This document shows, one piece after another, positions 9,206 through 18,171 of a stretch of 64,000 nucleotides of DNA (the first letter of the stretch is position 1; each line of letters opens with the position of its first letter). This stretch comes from Lunatibacter salilacus (GTDB lineage Bacteria; Bacteroidota; Bacteroidia; Cytophagales; Cyclobacteriaceae). The notes beneath the pieces are model-generated. The model had not been told where the DNA came from. It worked only from the letters and a program-made list of their open reading frames with translations, and made no database searches. The DNA is taken from contig NZ_VOLC01000025.1 of assembly GCF_009797935.1 (NCBI RefSeq), positions 1-64,000 on the forward strand, read 5' to 3'. The position numbers were made by a program, and so were the translations under genes.

Positions 9206-9257
9206 AAATTTCAGGGATAATACGCACCGTAGTGATTATGCGCTATCCCTGAAATTT
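9206..9257 (-). terminator. strong hairpin terminator after the small HMA gene
   Basis: AAATTTCAGGGATA (9206-9219) pairs perfectly with TATCCCTGAAATTT (9244-9257), a 14-bp stem. Read on the minus strand it is followed by TTTTTG. It lies 17 bp past the stop codon at 9274, so it ends transcripts from copA and the small HMA gene and isolates them from the downstream regulator. Confidence 0.8.
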
Positions 9258-9273
9258 GGTTAAATTTTTAACC

Positions 9274-9516
9274 TCAGCAGCAGCTTGTTGAGGAGCACGA
9301 AGAACTAATAGTGTTATTGTTTTCAACTTTATAACCAGCTTTTACAATAGCTTCTATCATCTCCTCTTTTACTTCATCTCTTTCAAAAGAAACGGATAAT
9401 TTTCCCGCTTCTAATTTTTCAATTATTACGCCATCAATATCTTTAATTGCGCCGTTAACTCTAGCCTGGCAGTGCGCACTCTGCATTCCTGGAATACTCA
9501 ATTCTACATTTTTCAT
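9274..9516 (-). CDS. atypical HMA protein with broken CxxC and C-terminal Cys cluster
   Basis: An 80-residue HMA-fold protein. Its motif reads GMQSAHC: the first cysteine of MxCxxC is replaced by Ser13 and only Cys16 remains. To compensate, the last seven residues are CSSTSCC, adding Cys74, Cys79 and Cys80. The core (VKEEMIEAIVKAGYKVE) is a normal HMA ending. It is encoded 150 bp after copA in the same direction and just before a strong terminator, so it is probably co-expressed with the ATPase. It may bind metal with Cys16 plus the tail cysteines, a different geometry from CopZ. CopA's own first HMA domain shows the same degenerate VESEHC motif, which suggests a shared specialisation. Confidence 0.8.
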   Translation of the reverse strand: MKNVELSIPGMQSAHCQARVNGAIKDIDGVIIEKLEAGKLSVSFERDEVKEEMIEAIVKAGYKVENNNTISSSCSSTSCC

Positions 9517-9668
9517 ATTAAATTATTTTTTTTTGTTTAACAAAGTTCCTGATTGTCCTGCTGTTATTAGTTACCATATTCCCTACTTGATTTATAATAT
9601 TTACTGGTTGTGAAGCAAAACTCGATTACTGTTTAATTTGTGTTACAAAATTTCCAGTACTTTTGAGT

Positions 9669-12086
9669 TTATTTCTTCCATTTCAATCTTAAACTATTAC
9701 TTACTACACTTACACTACTTAACGCCATTGCAGCTCCGGCTATCATTGGGTTCAGTAAAAATCCATTGATCGGAAACAGTACGCCGGCAGCAAGAGGAAT
9801 ACCGATAAGATTATAGATAAATGCCCAGAACAGGTTTTGTTTGATTGTGGATACGGTCTGTTTAGACAGGCGTATAGCTTGAGGTATCTTGGTGAGATCG
9901 GACGAAATAATGGTCATTTTGGCCACATCCATAGCAATGTCGCTACCTTTACCCATTGCGATACTCACATCGGCTGTTGCCAGGGCTGTACTGTCATTAA
10001 TTCCGTCTCCTACCATCGCCACAATTTTACCTTGCTTTTGAAGCTCTTTTACAAAATCGGCTTTATGTTGTGGCAATACTTCCGCTTTGTAATGCAGGAT
10101 CCCGGTTTGTTCTGCGATTGCTTTTGCTGTGGCTTCGTTATCCCCCGTCAGCATATACAATTCAATGCCCATATCCTGCATTTCTTTAATTGCCTGAACA
10201 GATGTTTCTTTAATTTTATCAGAAATAGCAATTACAGAAAGTGCCTGTTGGCTGTTTGAAAACCAGATAACCGTTTTGGATTGCTTTCCCCATTCATCGG
10301 CCTGTTGTTGCAATTGATCCGCAATAGCAATGTTGTTCTCCGCCAACAGCTTTTTATTACCTACAAAATAGGTTTCACTATTGTGATCTGCTTTTGCTCC
10401 TTTACCCGTAATACTATCAAACCCTGATAAGGTTGTGGTTGTAACCCCTTCCAAATTTTTTACTACAGCTTCCGCCAATGGGTGTTCCGATTGTTTTTCA
10501 ATACTTAATAATATATCCTTTGTGGCATCATCATTATTCAGCCATTGTATGCCTGTCACCTGGGGTCTACCCTCAGTAATTGTCCCTGTTTTATCCAATA
10601 CAATTGCATTTACTTTCTTGGCTAATTCAAGGCTTTCTGCATCTTTAATCAAAATGCCATTTTCGGCACCTTTACCAACTCCTACCATTATAGCCGTTGG
10701 TGTTGCTAGCCCCAATGCACATGGACATGCAATAATTAATACTGTAACCGCTGCTAACAATCCCTGTACTACACCGTTATCACCACCAAGAATTAGCCAC
10801 AAAACAAATGTGAGGATGGCAATTCCAATAACTACCGGAACGAAAATGCCTGCTATTTTATCGACCAGTTTTTGCACGGGGGCCTTACTGCCTTGAGCAT
10901 CTTGCACCATTTTGATTATTTGGGAAAGCATGGTTTCTTTTCCTACCTTAATCGCTTTGAATTGAAAACTACCCTTTTGATTAATCGTTCCGGCAAATAC
11001 CTTCTCTCCGTCTTGTTTTAACACAGGAACGGGTTCGCCGCTCAGCATACTTTCATCCACGTATGAATTACCGGAAGTAACCATTCCATCCACAGCAATT
11101 TTTTCACCTGGCTTTACCAACAGTACATCGCCTGCGTTTACATCTTCAATAGCTGTTTGTATCTCTGTACCGTCTGGCTGTATTACCATCACGGTTTTGG
11201 GTTGCAAACCCATTAATTTTTTAATCGCTGAAGACGTGTTTCCTTTTGCTTTTTCTTCCAATAATTTCCCAAGGAGTATGAATGCGATAATGACAGCCGC
11301 AGCTTCAAAATACACGTGAGCATGTAATCCGCGCTGATGCCAGAAATCCATAAAAAGCATATTGAAGACACTAAAAATATAGGCAATTCCGGTACTCAAT
11401 GCCACCAAAGTATCCATATTAGCGGATCGGTGTTTTGCTTGCTTCCAGGCATTTATAAAGAAGTCTTTACCCAGCCAAAGAATTACAGGCGTGGAAAATG
11501 CCCACATGATTTCGTTGGCATACGGAATATCCATGAAAAACATACCGATAGCTACTACAGGTATGGAAAGGATAACTGCCCATAGGGTTTTGTTTTTTAA
11601 CTTCTTGAATTTTTCTGCATGGATGACCTCCAAAGATTCTTGCTGCCTTGTTTCCTCTACAATGAGTAAATCGTAACCAATGGATTGCAATGCCTTTTGA
11701 AATTTGGAAGCATCTGTCATATTGGGAAGGTATTCTACCGTCAGATTGCCTGTTCCATAATTTACTGAAGAACTAACAACCCCCGGTTCATACGACACGA
11801 TACTCTCTGCGCTGCCTGCACAAGATGCGCAGGTCATCCCCAAAACGGGGAAAGAATTTTTAACTGTAGGTACGCCATACCCAAGGTCTTTGATAGCCGC
11901 TACGGCCTTTCCCACTATTTCACTGCCCGTAACGGTAATGGCGGCTCTCCGGTTGTTAATTTCTACTTTGTGGGATTCCACTCCAGCGACCTTCGCCAAT
12001 CCTTTTTCAACGATTAATGCACAGTGTTCGCTTTCTACATCCTCAAGGGGAATGTAGACTGTTCCTGCATTGTTATTTATAGCCAT
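9669..12086 (-). CDS. copA: copper-translocating P1B-type ATPase (CopA-like)
   Basis: An 805-residue heavy-metal P-type ATPase. Two N-terminal HMA domains are present: the first (about 8-72) is degenerate, with VESEHC instead of CxxC; the second (about 78-145) has the intact GMTCASC. The membrane part carries the ion-path motif ACPCALG (near 453), followed by the phosphorylation site DKTGT (near 498), the SEHPLAEA nucleotide-binding motif (near 535) and the hinge GDGIND (near 693). CPC together with the HP locus is typical of Cu(I)/Ag(I) exporters (P1B-1). It pumps cytosolic Cu(I) to the periplasm using ATP. It is bracketed by HMA-AraC regulators and followed by a small HMA protein, forming a copper-homeostasis cassette. 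Confidence 0.93.
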   Translation of the reverse strand: MAINNNAGTVYIPLEDVESEHCALIVEKGLAKVAGVESHKVEINNRRAAITVTGSEIVGKAVAAIKDLGYGVPTVKNSFPVLGMTCASCAGSAESIVSYEPGVVSSSVNYGTGNLTVEYLPNMTDASKFQKALQSIGYDLLIVEETRQQESLEVIHAEKFKKLKNKTLWAVILSIPVVAIGMFFMDIPYANEIMWAFSTPVILWLGKDFFINAWKQAKHRSANMDTLVALSTGIAYIFSVFNMLFMDFWHQRGLHAHVYFEAAAVIIAFILLGKLLEEKAKGNTSSAIKKLMGLQPKTVMVIQPDGTEIQTAIEDVNAGDVLLVKPGEKIAVDGMVTSGNSYVDESMLSGEPVPVLKQDGEKVFAGTINQKGSFQFKAIKVGKETMLSQIIKMVQDAQGSKAPVQKLVDKIAGIFVPVVIGIAILTFVLWLILGGDNGVVQGLLAAVTVLIIACPCALGLATPTAIMVGVGKGAENGILIKDAESLELAKKVNAIVLDKTGTITEGRPQVTGIQWLNNDDATKDILLSIEKQSEHPLAEAVVKNLEGVTTTTLSGFDSITGKGAKADHNSETYFVGNKKLLAENNIAIADQLQQQADEWGKQSKTVIWFSNSQQALSVIAISDKIKETSVQAIKEMQDMGIELYMLTGDNEATAKAIAEQTGILHYKAEVLPQHKADFVKELQKQGKIVAMVGDGINDSTALATADVSIAMGKGSDIAMDVAKMTIISSDLTKIPQAIRLSKQTVSTIKQNLFWAFIYNLIGIPLAAGVLFPINGFLLNPMIAGAAMALSSVSVVSNSLRLKWKK

Positions 12087-12173
12087 TTTGAATTGTTTTT
12101 TTTACAATACAAAATTGGTTACAATAATGGATAATGTGTTTGTGGAATTATGGGGTTGATTTGTAATATTTAC

Positions 12174-12737
12174 TTACACCTTATCCAAGGGTTTTCTTTT
12201 ATCTTCACGGATTTGTTTAAAATGACTTGGTGTCAATCCAGTTACTTTTTTGAATTGATTACTCAGATAGGATACACTAGAATAGTTCAATCGGTAGGCG
12301 ATTTCGCTTAAAGATAACTCATCATAGACCAACAGCTCTTTCACCTTTTCAACCCTTTGGGCAATAAAATATTTTTCTATTGTGGTAGTCTCCACCTCAG
12401 AAAATAGGTTAGAAAGATAATTGTAGTCATGATTGAGTTTTTCACTTAAAATGTCAGAAAGATTGGTTTTTGCTTCATTATTTTGATAATGTACTAGATC
12501 AATGATAATATTCTTTATCTGCTCTATGATTCTACTTTTTTTATCATCAATTACCTGAAACCCTAAAGGTACTAAAGCTTCTTGCAACGCATCTCTTTCA
12601 TTGAAAGTGGGCTCATTTTCAAGTGTAACTTCTCCTAATTTAATATTCTTTATCTCTAATCCGAGTTTATTCATTTCATTCTGCACTACCATAATACAAC
12701 GGTTGCAGACCATATTTTTTATAAATAGTTTGCTCAT
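12174..12737 (-). CDS. HMA-like metal-binding domain fused to AraC-type HTH regulator (paralogue 2)
   Basis: A 187-residue two-domain regulator with the same plan as 8404-8952. An N-terminal HMA-like domain starts MSKLFIKNMVCNRC (Cys11, Cys14). A C-terminal AraC-type HTH follows, with LSEIAYRLNYSSVSYLSNQF as the first helix-turn-helix and GLTPSHFKQIR at the end. It is upstream of and in the same direction as copA with an 87-bp gap, so it is probably the direct regulator of copA and may be co-transcribed with it. The paralogue pair shares the GLEI..I.LGEV segment after the metal motif. No separate ligand domain exists; metal binding to the CxxC is the only visible sensing device. The function is inferred from domain content and position. 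Confidence 0.85.
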   Translation of the reverse strand: MSKLFIKNMVCNRCIMVVQNEMNKLGLEIKNIKLGEVTLENEPTFNERDALQEALVPLGFQVIDDKKSRIIEQIKNIIIDLVHYQNNEAKTNLSDILSEKLNHDYNYLSNLFSEVETTTIEKYFIAQRVEKVKELLVYDELSLSEIAYRLNYSSVSYLSNQFKKVTGLTPSHFKQIREDKRKPLDKV

Positions 12738-12804
12738 ATTTATTCTCTGTTAACATTATAAATAATTAATTTAGCCATCTAAAAAATATATTCTTTATAT
12801 GGTT

Positions 12805-12830
12805 AAGGTGGCTTTTCCGCCACCTTTTGC
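12805..12830. terminator. hairpin terminator upstream of the copper cassette
   Basis: AAGGTGGC (12805-12812) and GCCACCTT (12819-12826) form an 8-bp GC-rich stem followed by TTTTGC on the plus strand. No intact plus-strand gene precedes it, so it may insulate the cassette or be a remnant. Confidence 0.5.
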
Positions 12831-13084
12831 ACTAAGTTTTAAAGATTACATCTTTCATTTTGTGGCGATTGAACCGATATGAGCTCTAGTTGATTTATGG
12901 TTAAAGATTTATGACCGGATGATGGGGACCCCTAAGCCAGCCTTTTAATATCATGATCGTCTGGTTCATCTGATCTTTCCCATTTACAAAACTCCTAATT
13001 CAAAGAAATAAATTTACAATAAATCTAATGAAATTTACTATTAAAATAAGGGCCAAATGAGTTTTAAAGTTTTGCTTTTATTCT

Positions 13085-13551
13085 TGAGAAAGTTGGCTAG
13101 TGGGTATTCTGGAGGAAAAAGGTTCTTCGTCCTTGTTGGTGAATGGATCATAGTTTGCGAGTACATTTTTTAATAGGTGGTACCCTGCGCTTCCATACAT
13201 TTTCTGTTGAAGGTTTTTAGCCTATTGACGTTTTCTTCTACTTGTCCATTAAAGATGATTGATACCACAGCTTAGTTTTTCTACTTTAAAGTCCGAATCA
13301 ATTCCTTTGCAAAACCTTTCAATCCTGATTTCCACAACTCCGCCTTATTTATCCACCCTATTAAGACTGTCTTCTTTTTTTACCACAAGAAGCCGCCCCC
13401 TGGGAGCAAAAAATTTTAAATAGGAATTGACTTCCAGAAGTATATCAAGGAACTCAATAGGATGTGACTGTCTGACGAGATTTATTCGGTGCTTAGTGAG
13501 AAACTCCCCATGGGATGGGCTTATCATACATTTGGCCCTCGGTAAGCACAT
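13085..13551 (-). pseudogene. ISL3-family transposase remnant
   Basis: On the minus strand, fragments in different frames add up to the C-terminal part of an ISL3-type transposase. One frame reads NGQVEENVNRLKTFNRK and the next frame continues MYGSAGYHLLKNVL, which together match the conserved ISL3 end (NGQxExxVNRLKxxKRxMYGRAGFxLL). Upstream in the same direction is an ORF with a LVRQSHPIEFLDILLEVNS stretch that fits the preceding region. Several frameshifts and stops make it non-functional. The rest of the 12.8-13.9 kb gap shows no other gene. Confidence 0.7.
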
Positions 13552-13889
13552 TATGAAACGTTTTAAATAATTATCCGAAGATCTTTTCAGGAGGATGGTG
13601 TCCAGCCTACAGTAAAATTCATCCTGCCTTCAGCCATTACCAATTTGGCAAAATTATTCTGTTTGGTAAACCATCAGGTTGCAAAAGGATATTTTCTCAC
13701 AAACCATTCAATCCACATTGTGAAAAGTGCCAAAATCTCTGTCCCTATATAAGTAAACTAAAAATAATGAAATCAGTAGTTAAACTACGGTATAGAAATG
13801 CCAGTCCTTGGATTCGGAGTTTATCATTTGTACAGGCAAATTGCGCTACGGAATAGTTTTTGCACTAATCAAGAAAAAATCATAAAGAA

Positions 13890-14177
13890 ATGGATAATAG
13901 AGAGAAATTAGAAAAAATGGACCGGGCTTTAAGGCTGTTACAAGACCTTAAACAAAGTCAGGTGGCAATGGTGGAAAAGTCCTCAAAGCTTCAGGTGGAC
14001 GCCATGGAATTCAATTTTTCAGAAATGGAAAAGAATATGGGCAATTTATTCTCCACTTTTAATGAATCGCTGGATAAGATCAATACCGAATTGGAACGGT
14101 TTGAAATCAGAAGGAATCAATTTGAGATGAAGCATGGATTGGATAAAGAAGAAGGGTTAAGTCCAAAAGTGGATTAA
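13890..14177 (+). CDS. hypothetical coiled-coil protein
   Basis: A 95-residue soluble, highly charged protein with no signal peptide or membrane segment. Almost its whole length is predicted helical with heptad-like spacing (LEKMDRALRLLQDLKQSQ, then FSTFNESLDKINTELERFE). I do not recognise a family. It stands alone on the plus strand between transposase debris and has its own intrinsic terminator 32 bp after the stop, which argues that it is a real, expressed single-gene unit. The start at 13890 follows an AT-rich leader. It could be a small structural or partner protein; no function is proposed. Confidence 0.6.
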   Translation: MDNREKLEKMDRALRLLQDLKQSQVAMVEKSSKLQVDAMEFNFSEMEKNMGNLFSTFNESLDKINTELERFEIRRNQFEMKHGLDKEEGLSPKVD

Positions 14178-14208
14178 GTAGCCAGTTTGAACATATAACA
14201 TTTAAGAA

Positions 14209-14238
14209 AAAAGCCTTGAGGTAATTCAGGGCTTTTTT
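14209..14238 (+). terminator. intrinsic terminator of the coiled-coil gene
   Basis: AAAGCCTTGA / TTCAGGGCTTT form a stem with one bulge around 14210-14232, followed by a run of eight T. It is 32 bp after the stop of the gene at 13890. Confidence 0.8.
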
Positions 14239-14258
14239 TTCAGATTAATGTCCAATTT

Positions 14259-14501
14259 TTAATTTCCAGAATTATTGACCACAGCCTTTATTTTCCCATC
14301 CGAACTCATCCTGATACACAACCACCCCTCGGGAAACCTTAAACCTTCCGAATAGGATAGAACGCTGACACGAAGATTGGCAGAGGCCGGAAAATATCTG
14401 GGGATTTCTGTTCTTGACCCCGTGATATTTGCAAACGAGGGATATTTCAGCTTTGCGTATAAAGGCCATTTATAGGCCCTTATTTGTAAGCGAACGCCCA
14501 T
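14259..14501 (-). pseudogene. possible fragment of an unknown protein
   Basis: An 80-codon minus-strand open frame whose sequence (…FPASANLRVSVLSYSEG…FPEGWLCIRMSSDGKIKAVV) looks like the C-terminal end of a real beta-rich protein rather than random translation. It has no credible start, and its upstream side abuts an IS66 transposase fragment. I cannot name the family. It may be unrelated noise. Confidence 0.3.
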
Positions 14502-14516
14502 CCCCCTATTAAAAAA

Positions 14517-14735
14517 TCAGCTTGGGTTCCCCTTGTTATTTTTCCACCTGTGGGGTAGCAGGTCGGAGAACTTGCCTTTATAGGCTCGGTCGTTCATTTT
14601 CCTCAGCAAGTCGAGCAGCCAGTCATGTGGGTTAACTCCGTGCTTTTTGCAGGTGGCGAACAGGGAGTATATCATGGCGGAATTCTGTGCTGTTGAGTGG
14701 GTGCCCGCATACAGGTACCTGTACCCAGCTCATGG
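14517..14735 (-). pseudogene. IS66-family transposase C-terminal remnant
   Basis: Minus-strand translation gives YRYLYAGTHSTAQNSAMIYS, then LFATCKKHGVNPHDWLLDLL, then a KFSDLLPHRW ending and a stop at 14517-14519. This matches the conserved end of IS66 transposases (NWLFAGSHxxAxxxAxIYSLxxTCKxxGINPxxWLxDVL). Only about 70 codons remain, with no start, no inverted repeats and no IS66 accessory genes, so it is a dead fragment. Confidence 0.75.
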
Positions 14736-14817
14736 GACAGGTTTATATCCAGGGAGTAGAAAAGATGCTGGAAGATGAACTCCCTCCAATTGTTCTTTTT
14801 TTACACATCGAAGATTC

Positions 14818-15057
14818 TCAATCGAAGACAACTTCCTCATTTTCATTGTTGACCTGAAGCAGTGTGCCATTGGTCTTGTCCACATACAGGTAGGCACCTA
14901 GCTTGAAGGGTGCATATTCGGCTCTGTATTCCATAAAAGCTGACAGTAGCAGGTGTCCATCACCGAAACCTTTATGATGCATTGCAATTTTGTAGGCATC
15001 AATACCATCCACATCTTCTACTCCCAATACCTTAAGGCGAAATTCAGCCTTTACACT
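14818..15057 (-). pseudogene. fragment of an unknown exported-type protein
   Basis: A minus-strand open stretch reading SVKAEFRLKVLGVEDVDGID, then AYKIAMHHKGFGDGHLLLS, and ending VNNENEEVVFD. It joins directly, in another frame, to the broken end of the sulfatase. The KVLGVEDVDGIDAYKI pattern and a following substrate-independent beta-strand pattern resemble domains found at the end of some Bacteroidota secreted proteins, but I cannot assign it. It is probably a gene remnant fused to the sulfatase by deletion. Confidence 0.4.
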
Positions 15058-16140
15058 GGTGTGCGCTTACTTGTATTGAATCCACTTTGCGAATATCGAC
15101 TGCCTCCTTGTATATAGTCCAGGATTGAGGAACTTGCCCATTTTCATGTATTATTTTGTATCCAATAGACGCTCCATTGGTGTTTGATGTGATATTGATC
15201 TTACCATTTTCAATTTTCACCAAAGGATCATCTGTTTTTGGTTGTGACTCTTCCCCGCCCCAGAGTTGCGTTATAAGCTCTTTTTCAGATAATTCTGGAT
15301 CATCACCTATTTCAATAAGCCACCTGTCCATTTCTTGGCTCAACTCCCAGAGCTTATCTTGGTAATTAGGGTTTTCCGCTAAGTTATTGAGTTCATCGGG
15401 ATCTGCTTTACAGTCATATATCTCTTCTTTGTGTTTGTTTCCCCGAAACCATTGAGATTGAATAGAATCTAATTTATCTGATTCCTTTAACCGAAGTAAT
15501 TCTTGCATCGTTGGCATCCTTTCACGATAAGACAAAGGGAGATAATATCCTTGATTGGGACGGTAATTACGTATGTATTTAAATTGCTTATCCCTTACCG
15601 CCCGAATAGCGTCTGTAACTTCATCAAAACGGTCCGCCGCAGCGTGGATGTATTTTCGTTCCTCTTTGGGCTGATGATCACCTAAAAAGGCCTGTCCCTG
15701 CATATACGATTTGGGTGCTACGCCTACCAAGGAAAGTAAGGTAGGTGCAAAATCTACAAAACTGATCATCTTCTGACCCTGCCAATCTCTTATTGGGGAA
15801 CCTAATAATCATAGGAGTATTCAGGCCGGATTCATAAATCAACCGCTTCTGTCGTGGAAGTGGTCCACCATGATCGCCGTAAAAAATTATTAATGTATTT
15901 TCCAATAAATCATCTTTCTCCAATTGCTTCAACACGGCACCCAACTGTCTATCCATTTCTGAAATATTGTTGTACATTTTCCACATATCCCGCTTTACCA
16001 CTGATGATTTCGGGAGATAAGGAGGAAAAGGAAATTCAGATTGCCTTGAGAGGTGAACATATGAATCCTCCTCACTCATTCTTTCTTCAGCCCACTTAAA
16101 GCTGGTATCCCCAGGCAGAACTATAAGTAATAGAACTGCC
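15044..16140 (-). pseudogene. truncated and frameshifted type I sulfatase
   Basis: Two overlapping minus-strand frames together encode the C-terminal two thirds of a sulfatase. The first (15678-16079) has DRQLGAVLKQLEKDDLLENT and FYGDHGGPLPRQKRLIYESG, the metal-binding DHG region of sulfatases. It ends in a shifted frame after the GSEDDQ junction. The second (15044-15769) resumes with MISFVDFAPTLLSLVGV, then KFKYIRNYRPNQGYY and ELYDxxxDPxExxNL-type DCKADPDELNNLAENP. The shift lies near 15765. The N-terminal part with the C/S-x-P-x-R formylglycine site is absent, so it cannot be active. It resembles the heparan-N-sulfatase-like enzymes of Bacteroidota glycan loci and lies beside transposase debris. 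Confidence 0.85.
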
Positions 16141-16181
16141 TTTAGGTTTAAAATGGTAATAAATAAATGTAAATACTAGTA

Positions 16182-16385
16182 TTACCTACGCTTGCTCATT
16201 GTTAACATAAATCCGTAATAGCTAAGATAATACCATAATACAGCGGCTCCTATTGAGGTGTAAAACCCAACATCCAAAGGATTAAAAGAGCCGTACGATC
16301 CGAAGGCCATAAATAAAATAGCAATTCCGAAACTTCCAATTATGAATCGCTTTTTAAGATTTTCATTTTTAAATTCAGTATCCAT
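16182..16385 (-). CDS. small two-TM membrane protein
   Basis: A 67-residue protein with two hydrophobic segments (about 13-32, FIIGSFGIAILFMAFGSYG, and about 39-58, GFYTSIGAAVLWYYLSYYGF), a charged N-terminus and a basic C-terminal SKRR. It is the last of three same-strand small genes in an AT-rich block (16182-17212), 42 bp after the glycine-zipper protein. No family is recognised. By position it could be an immunity, export or accessory protein for its neighbour, but that is speculation from gene order. It ends just before the dead sulfatase. Confidence 0.6.
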   Translation of the reverse strand: MDTEFKNENLKKRFIIGSFGIAILFMAFGSYGSFNPLDVGFYTSIGAAVLWYYLSYYGFMLTMSKRR

Positions 16386-16427
16386 AATTCCCTTTAGAAG
16401 TTTAATTATAATTTATTAAATCTATTT

Positions 16428-17024
16428 TTACCTAAAACAAGTTAACAACAACCCGGAGGCAATGCTATAGGTTGCTCCTGTTAAAAACCCTCCTGCCCCA
16501 CCTACCATTCCGGCACTGACACATCCTGTTACCGTTCCTACAATAGGAAATGCAACGGTCCCAGCAGTAGCTCCGGCGTAACAGCCAGCAAGTGCGCCTC
16601 CTGCAAAACCTACAACTGCATCAGCCATGACACTTCTCATATTTATAGAACACCCAGTAATTTGGAAATCAGGATTTTGTCCTGTATAGATTTTATCTTC
16701 AATTTTATTGATGCCGTCATTAATAATGAAATCTGGAACAACATGAGTTCCAGAACTTAGAGAAAGTAAAGAGATTTTCTCTTCATAGTTTAACGATGAA
16801 TTTAATATTTCCTTTTCCAATGAAATAGAAATATTCCTTGCCGTATACGGATTATCCACTTCAAGTAAATCATGAATAAATGGGCTAGCGACATCCATTT
16901 GTTTTACATTAAAAATAGGCTCCCCATTTAAATTTGGTAGAGAAGTTCTGGAGCTTGGACTATTTTTAGAACTAAACAATTTTTGCATTGATAAGGAATA
17001 GTTTTCGTTCTCAACATCCTTCAT
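16428..17024 (-). CDS. glycine-zipper membrane protein, bacteriocin-like C-terminus
   Basis: A 198-residue protein of unknown family. Residues 1-120 are polar and probably cytosolic or leader-like, without a signal peptide. Residues about 128-198 are a Gly/Ala-rich hydrophobic domain with GxxxG-type zippers (AVVGFAGGALAGCYAGATAG, then GTVTGCVSAGMVGGAGGFLT). Cysteines occur near ITGCS, GCY, GCV and at the end LLTCF. Such zippers occur in pore-forming class II bacteriocins and in small membrane-inserting toxins, but no double-glycine leader is evident. The ATG overlaps the stop of the 63-aa gene (ATGA), so the two are translationally coupled. The region is far more AT-rich than its surroundings, which suggests transfer. 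Confidence 0.6.
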   Translation of the reverse strand: MKDVENENYSLSMQKLFSSKNSPSSRTSLPNLNGEPIFNVKQMDVASPFIHDLLEVDNPYTARNISISLEKEILNSSLNYEEKISLLSLSSGTHVVPDFIINDGINKIEDKIYTGQNPDFQITGCSINMRSVMADAVVGFAGGALAGCYAGATAGTVAFPIVGTVTGCVSAGMVGGAGGFLTGATYSIASGLLLTCFR

Positions 17025-17212
17025 AGAATAGATATATCATTGAAAACTTGTAAAATATCAGTTTCAATAGTTTCAACATTTAAATCAGAATTCTGTACGT
17101 GAGTGTAAGGCTCCTTCCCTAATCTATCTACAACTAAGTCAAGACCGTTATTGTAGAAATTCTTCATTTGCTGGATTTCTTGATCTAAATTTTGATTCAC
17201 ATTAAATTCCAT
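17021..17212 (-). CDS. small acidic protein, first gene of AT-rich cassette
   Basis: A 63-residue acidic protein, mostly helical (QNLDQEIQQMKNFYNNGLDL near the start; ETIETDILQVFNDISIL at the end). There is no signal peptide, cysteine or membrane segment. It overlaps the next gene by four bases (ATGA), typical of co-translated partners. No family is recognised. It could be a chaperone, adaptor or immunity partner for the glycine-zipper protein. Its reality is supported by the overlap and by the long, very AT-rich upstream region that would hold the cassette promoter. Confidence 0.5.
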   Translation of the reverse strand: MEFNVNQNLDQEIQQMKNFYNNGLDLVVDRLGKEPYTHVQNSDLNVETIETDILQVFNDISIL

Positions 17213-17592
17213 TGGAACGTTAGAATCAATCTCATTGTAAGAAATTAAAAAAATACAAAAACGAACGAATAATTAATTGACTTTTTCATTTTAATGATTT
17301 TTTTAGTACAAAAGTTAGCTCTGTAAAAACAAATTTTCCGAACTAATCGGAACCGAGAACCAAAGAATGATTTAAATCATTAGTAAAGTGTATTGTCAAC
17401 AACGAAACTAAATTAAATAAAAAATATTTTATGTGCAATAAAAAAATAAAAAAATTCAAATATTTTTTTCATTACCAGAATTAATAAAGCGATTTTAAAG
17501 TAAATTGGTATACCAAAAAACGATACTCACATGACAGCATCATTTAGCCAAAAGGACTGTAAACCGTTTTACCAACGCACTGGCATCAGCAA
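17213..17592. other. very AT-rich intergenic region
   Basis: Runs of A and T dominate 17250-17500, far above the neighbouring genes. It probably contains the promoter of the minus-strand cassette and marks a boundary of foreign DNA. No repeat or gene is recognised. Confidence 0.5.
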
Positions 17593-17718
17593 ATGACCCA
17601 GCTCACAGCCAACGACTCAGCCAAACTCAGGGCCGACGAACTTTACAGAGCCATCAATGCGGATTCTGGGGAGTTGTTTGCGGGTTTGGGGTTGAGGGAA
17701 AAGAAGGATAAAGGGTAA
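17593..17718 (+). pseudogene. short ORF fragment in frame with the ImmA/IrrE remnant
   Basis: A 41-codon reading frame starting MTQLTANDSAKLRADELYRA and ending in a TAA directly before, and in the same frame as, the peptidase remnant. It does not look like the HTH that normally precedes ImmA/IrrE, so it is probably an unrelated fragment joined by deletion. No family is recognised. Confidence 0.3.
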
Positions 17719-18171
17719 TGTCAAACTTTACATGAATTAGGACACCTTCTCCTTGATGTCAATGGATATGAAGACAAGCAAAAGGAAAAATTCTGCCATG
17801 CATTTGCATCCGCTATGTTAATTCCCGAGGAAACTTTAAGACAAGAACTAGGCGGTAAAAGAAGCAAACTGTCGATGATTGAATTAGGTGCCATCAAACA
17901 ACAGTATGGTTTTTCTATGCAAGCCTTGGTGTACCGGGCCAAAAATCTGGGGTTGATTTCCGAAAATTACCTCAAACAATTTTACATTTTTTTCAATCAA
18001 TTGGGATTCCGAGTCAATGAGCCTGTAGCTTATGAAGGCGTAGAGCACTCGAATCGGTTTTCCCAACTCCTGTTCAGGGCACTGGCAGAAGAATTTATTA
18101 GTATCAGCAAAGCAGCAGCGTTGACGAATCAGAAACTGGCGGAGTTTAGAAAGGAAAACATGGTTATTTGA
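17719..18171 (+). pseudogene. N-terminally truncated ImmA/IrrE-type metallopeptidase
   Basis: The open frame starts right after a stop codon with CQTLHELGHLLL, which contains the HExxH zinc site (HELGH) of ImmA/IrrE (COG2856) proteins. It continues CHAFASAMLIPEETLRQEL, then IELGAIKQQYGFSMQALVYR, the characteristic family core. The usual N-terminal xenobiotic-response HTH and the first part of the peptidase domain are missing. Its stop overlaps the start of a PIN-domain fragment (ATGGTTATTTGA). This is the arrangement of antitoxin-like HTH-ImmA/IrrE genes with a PIN toxin. With the N-terminus lost and no start codon, it is not expected to be functional. Confidence 0.75.
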
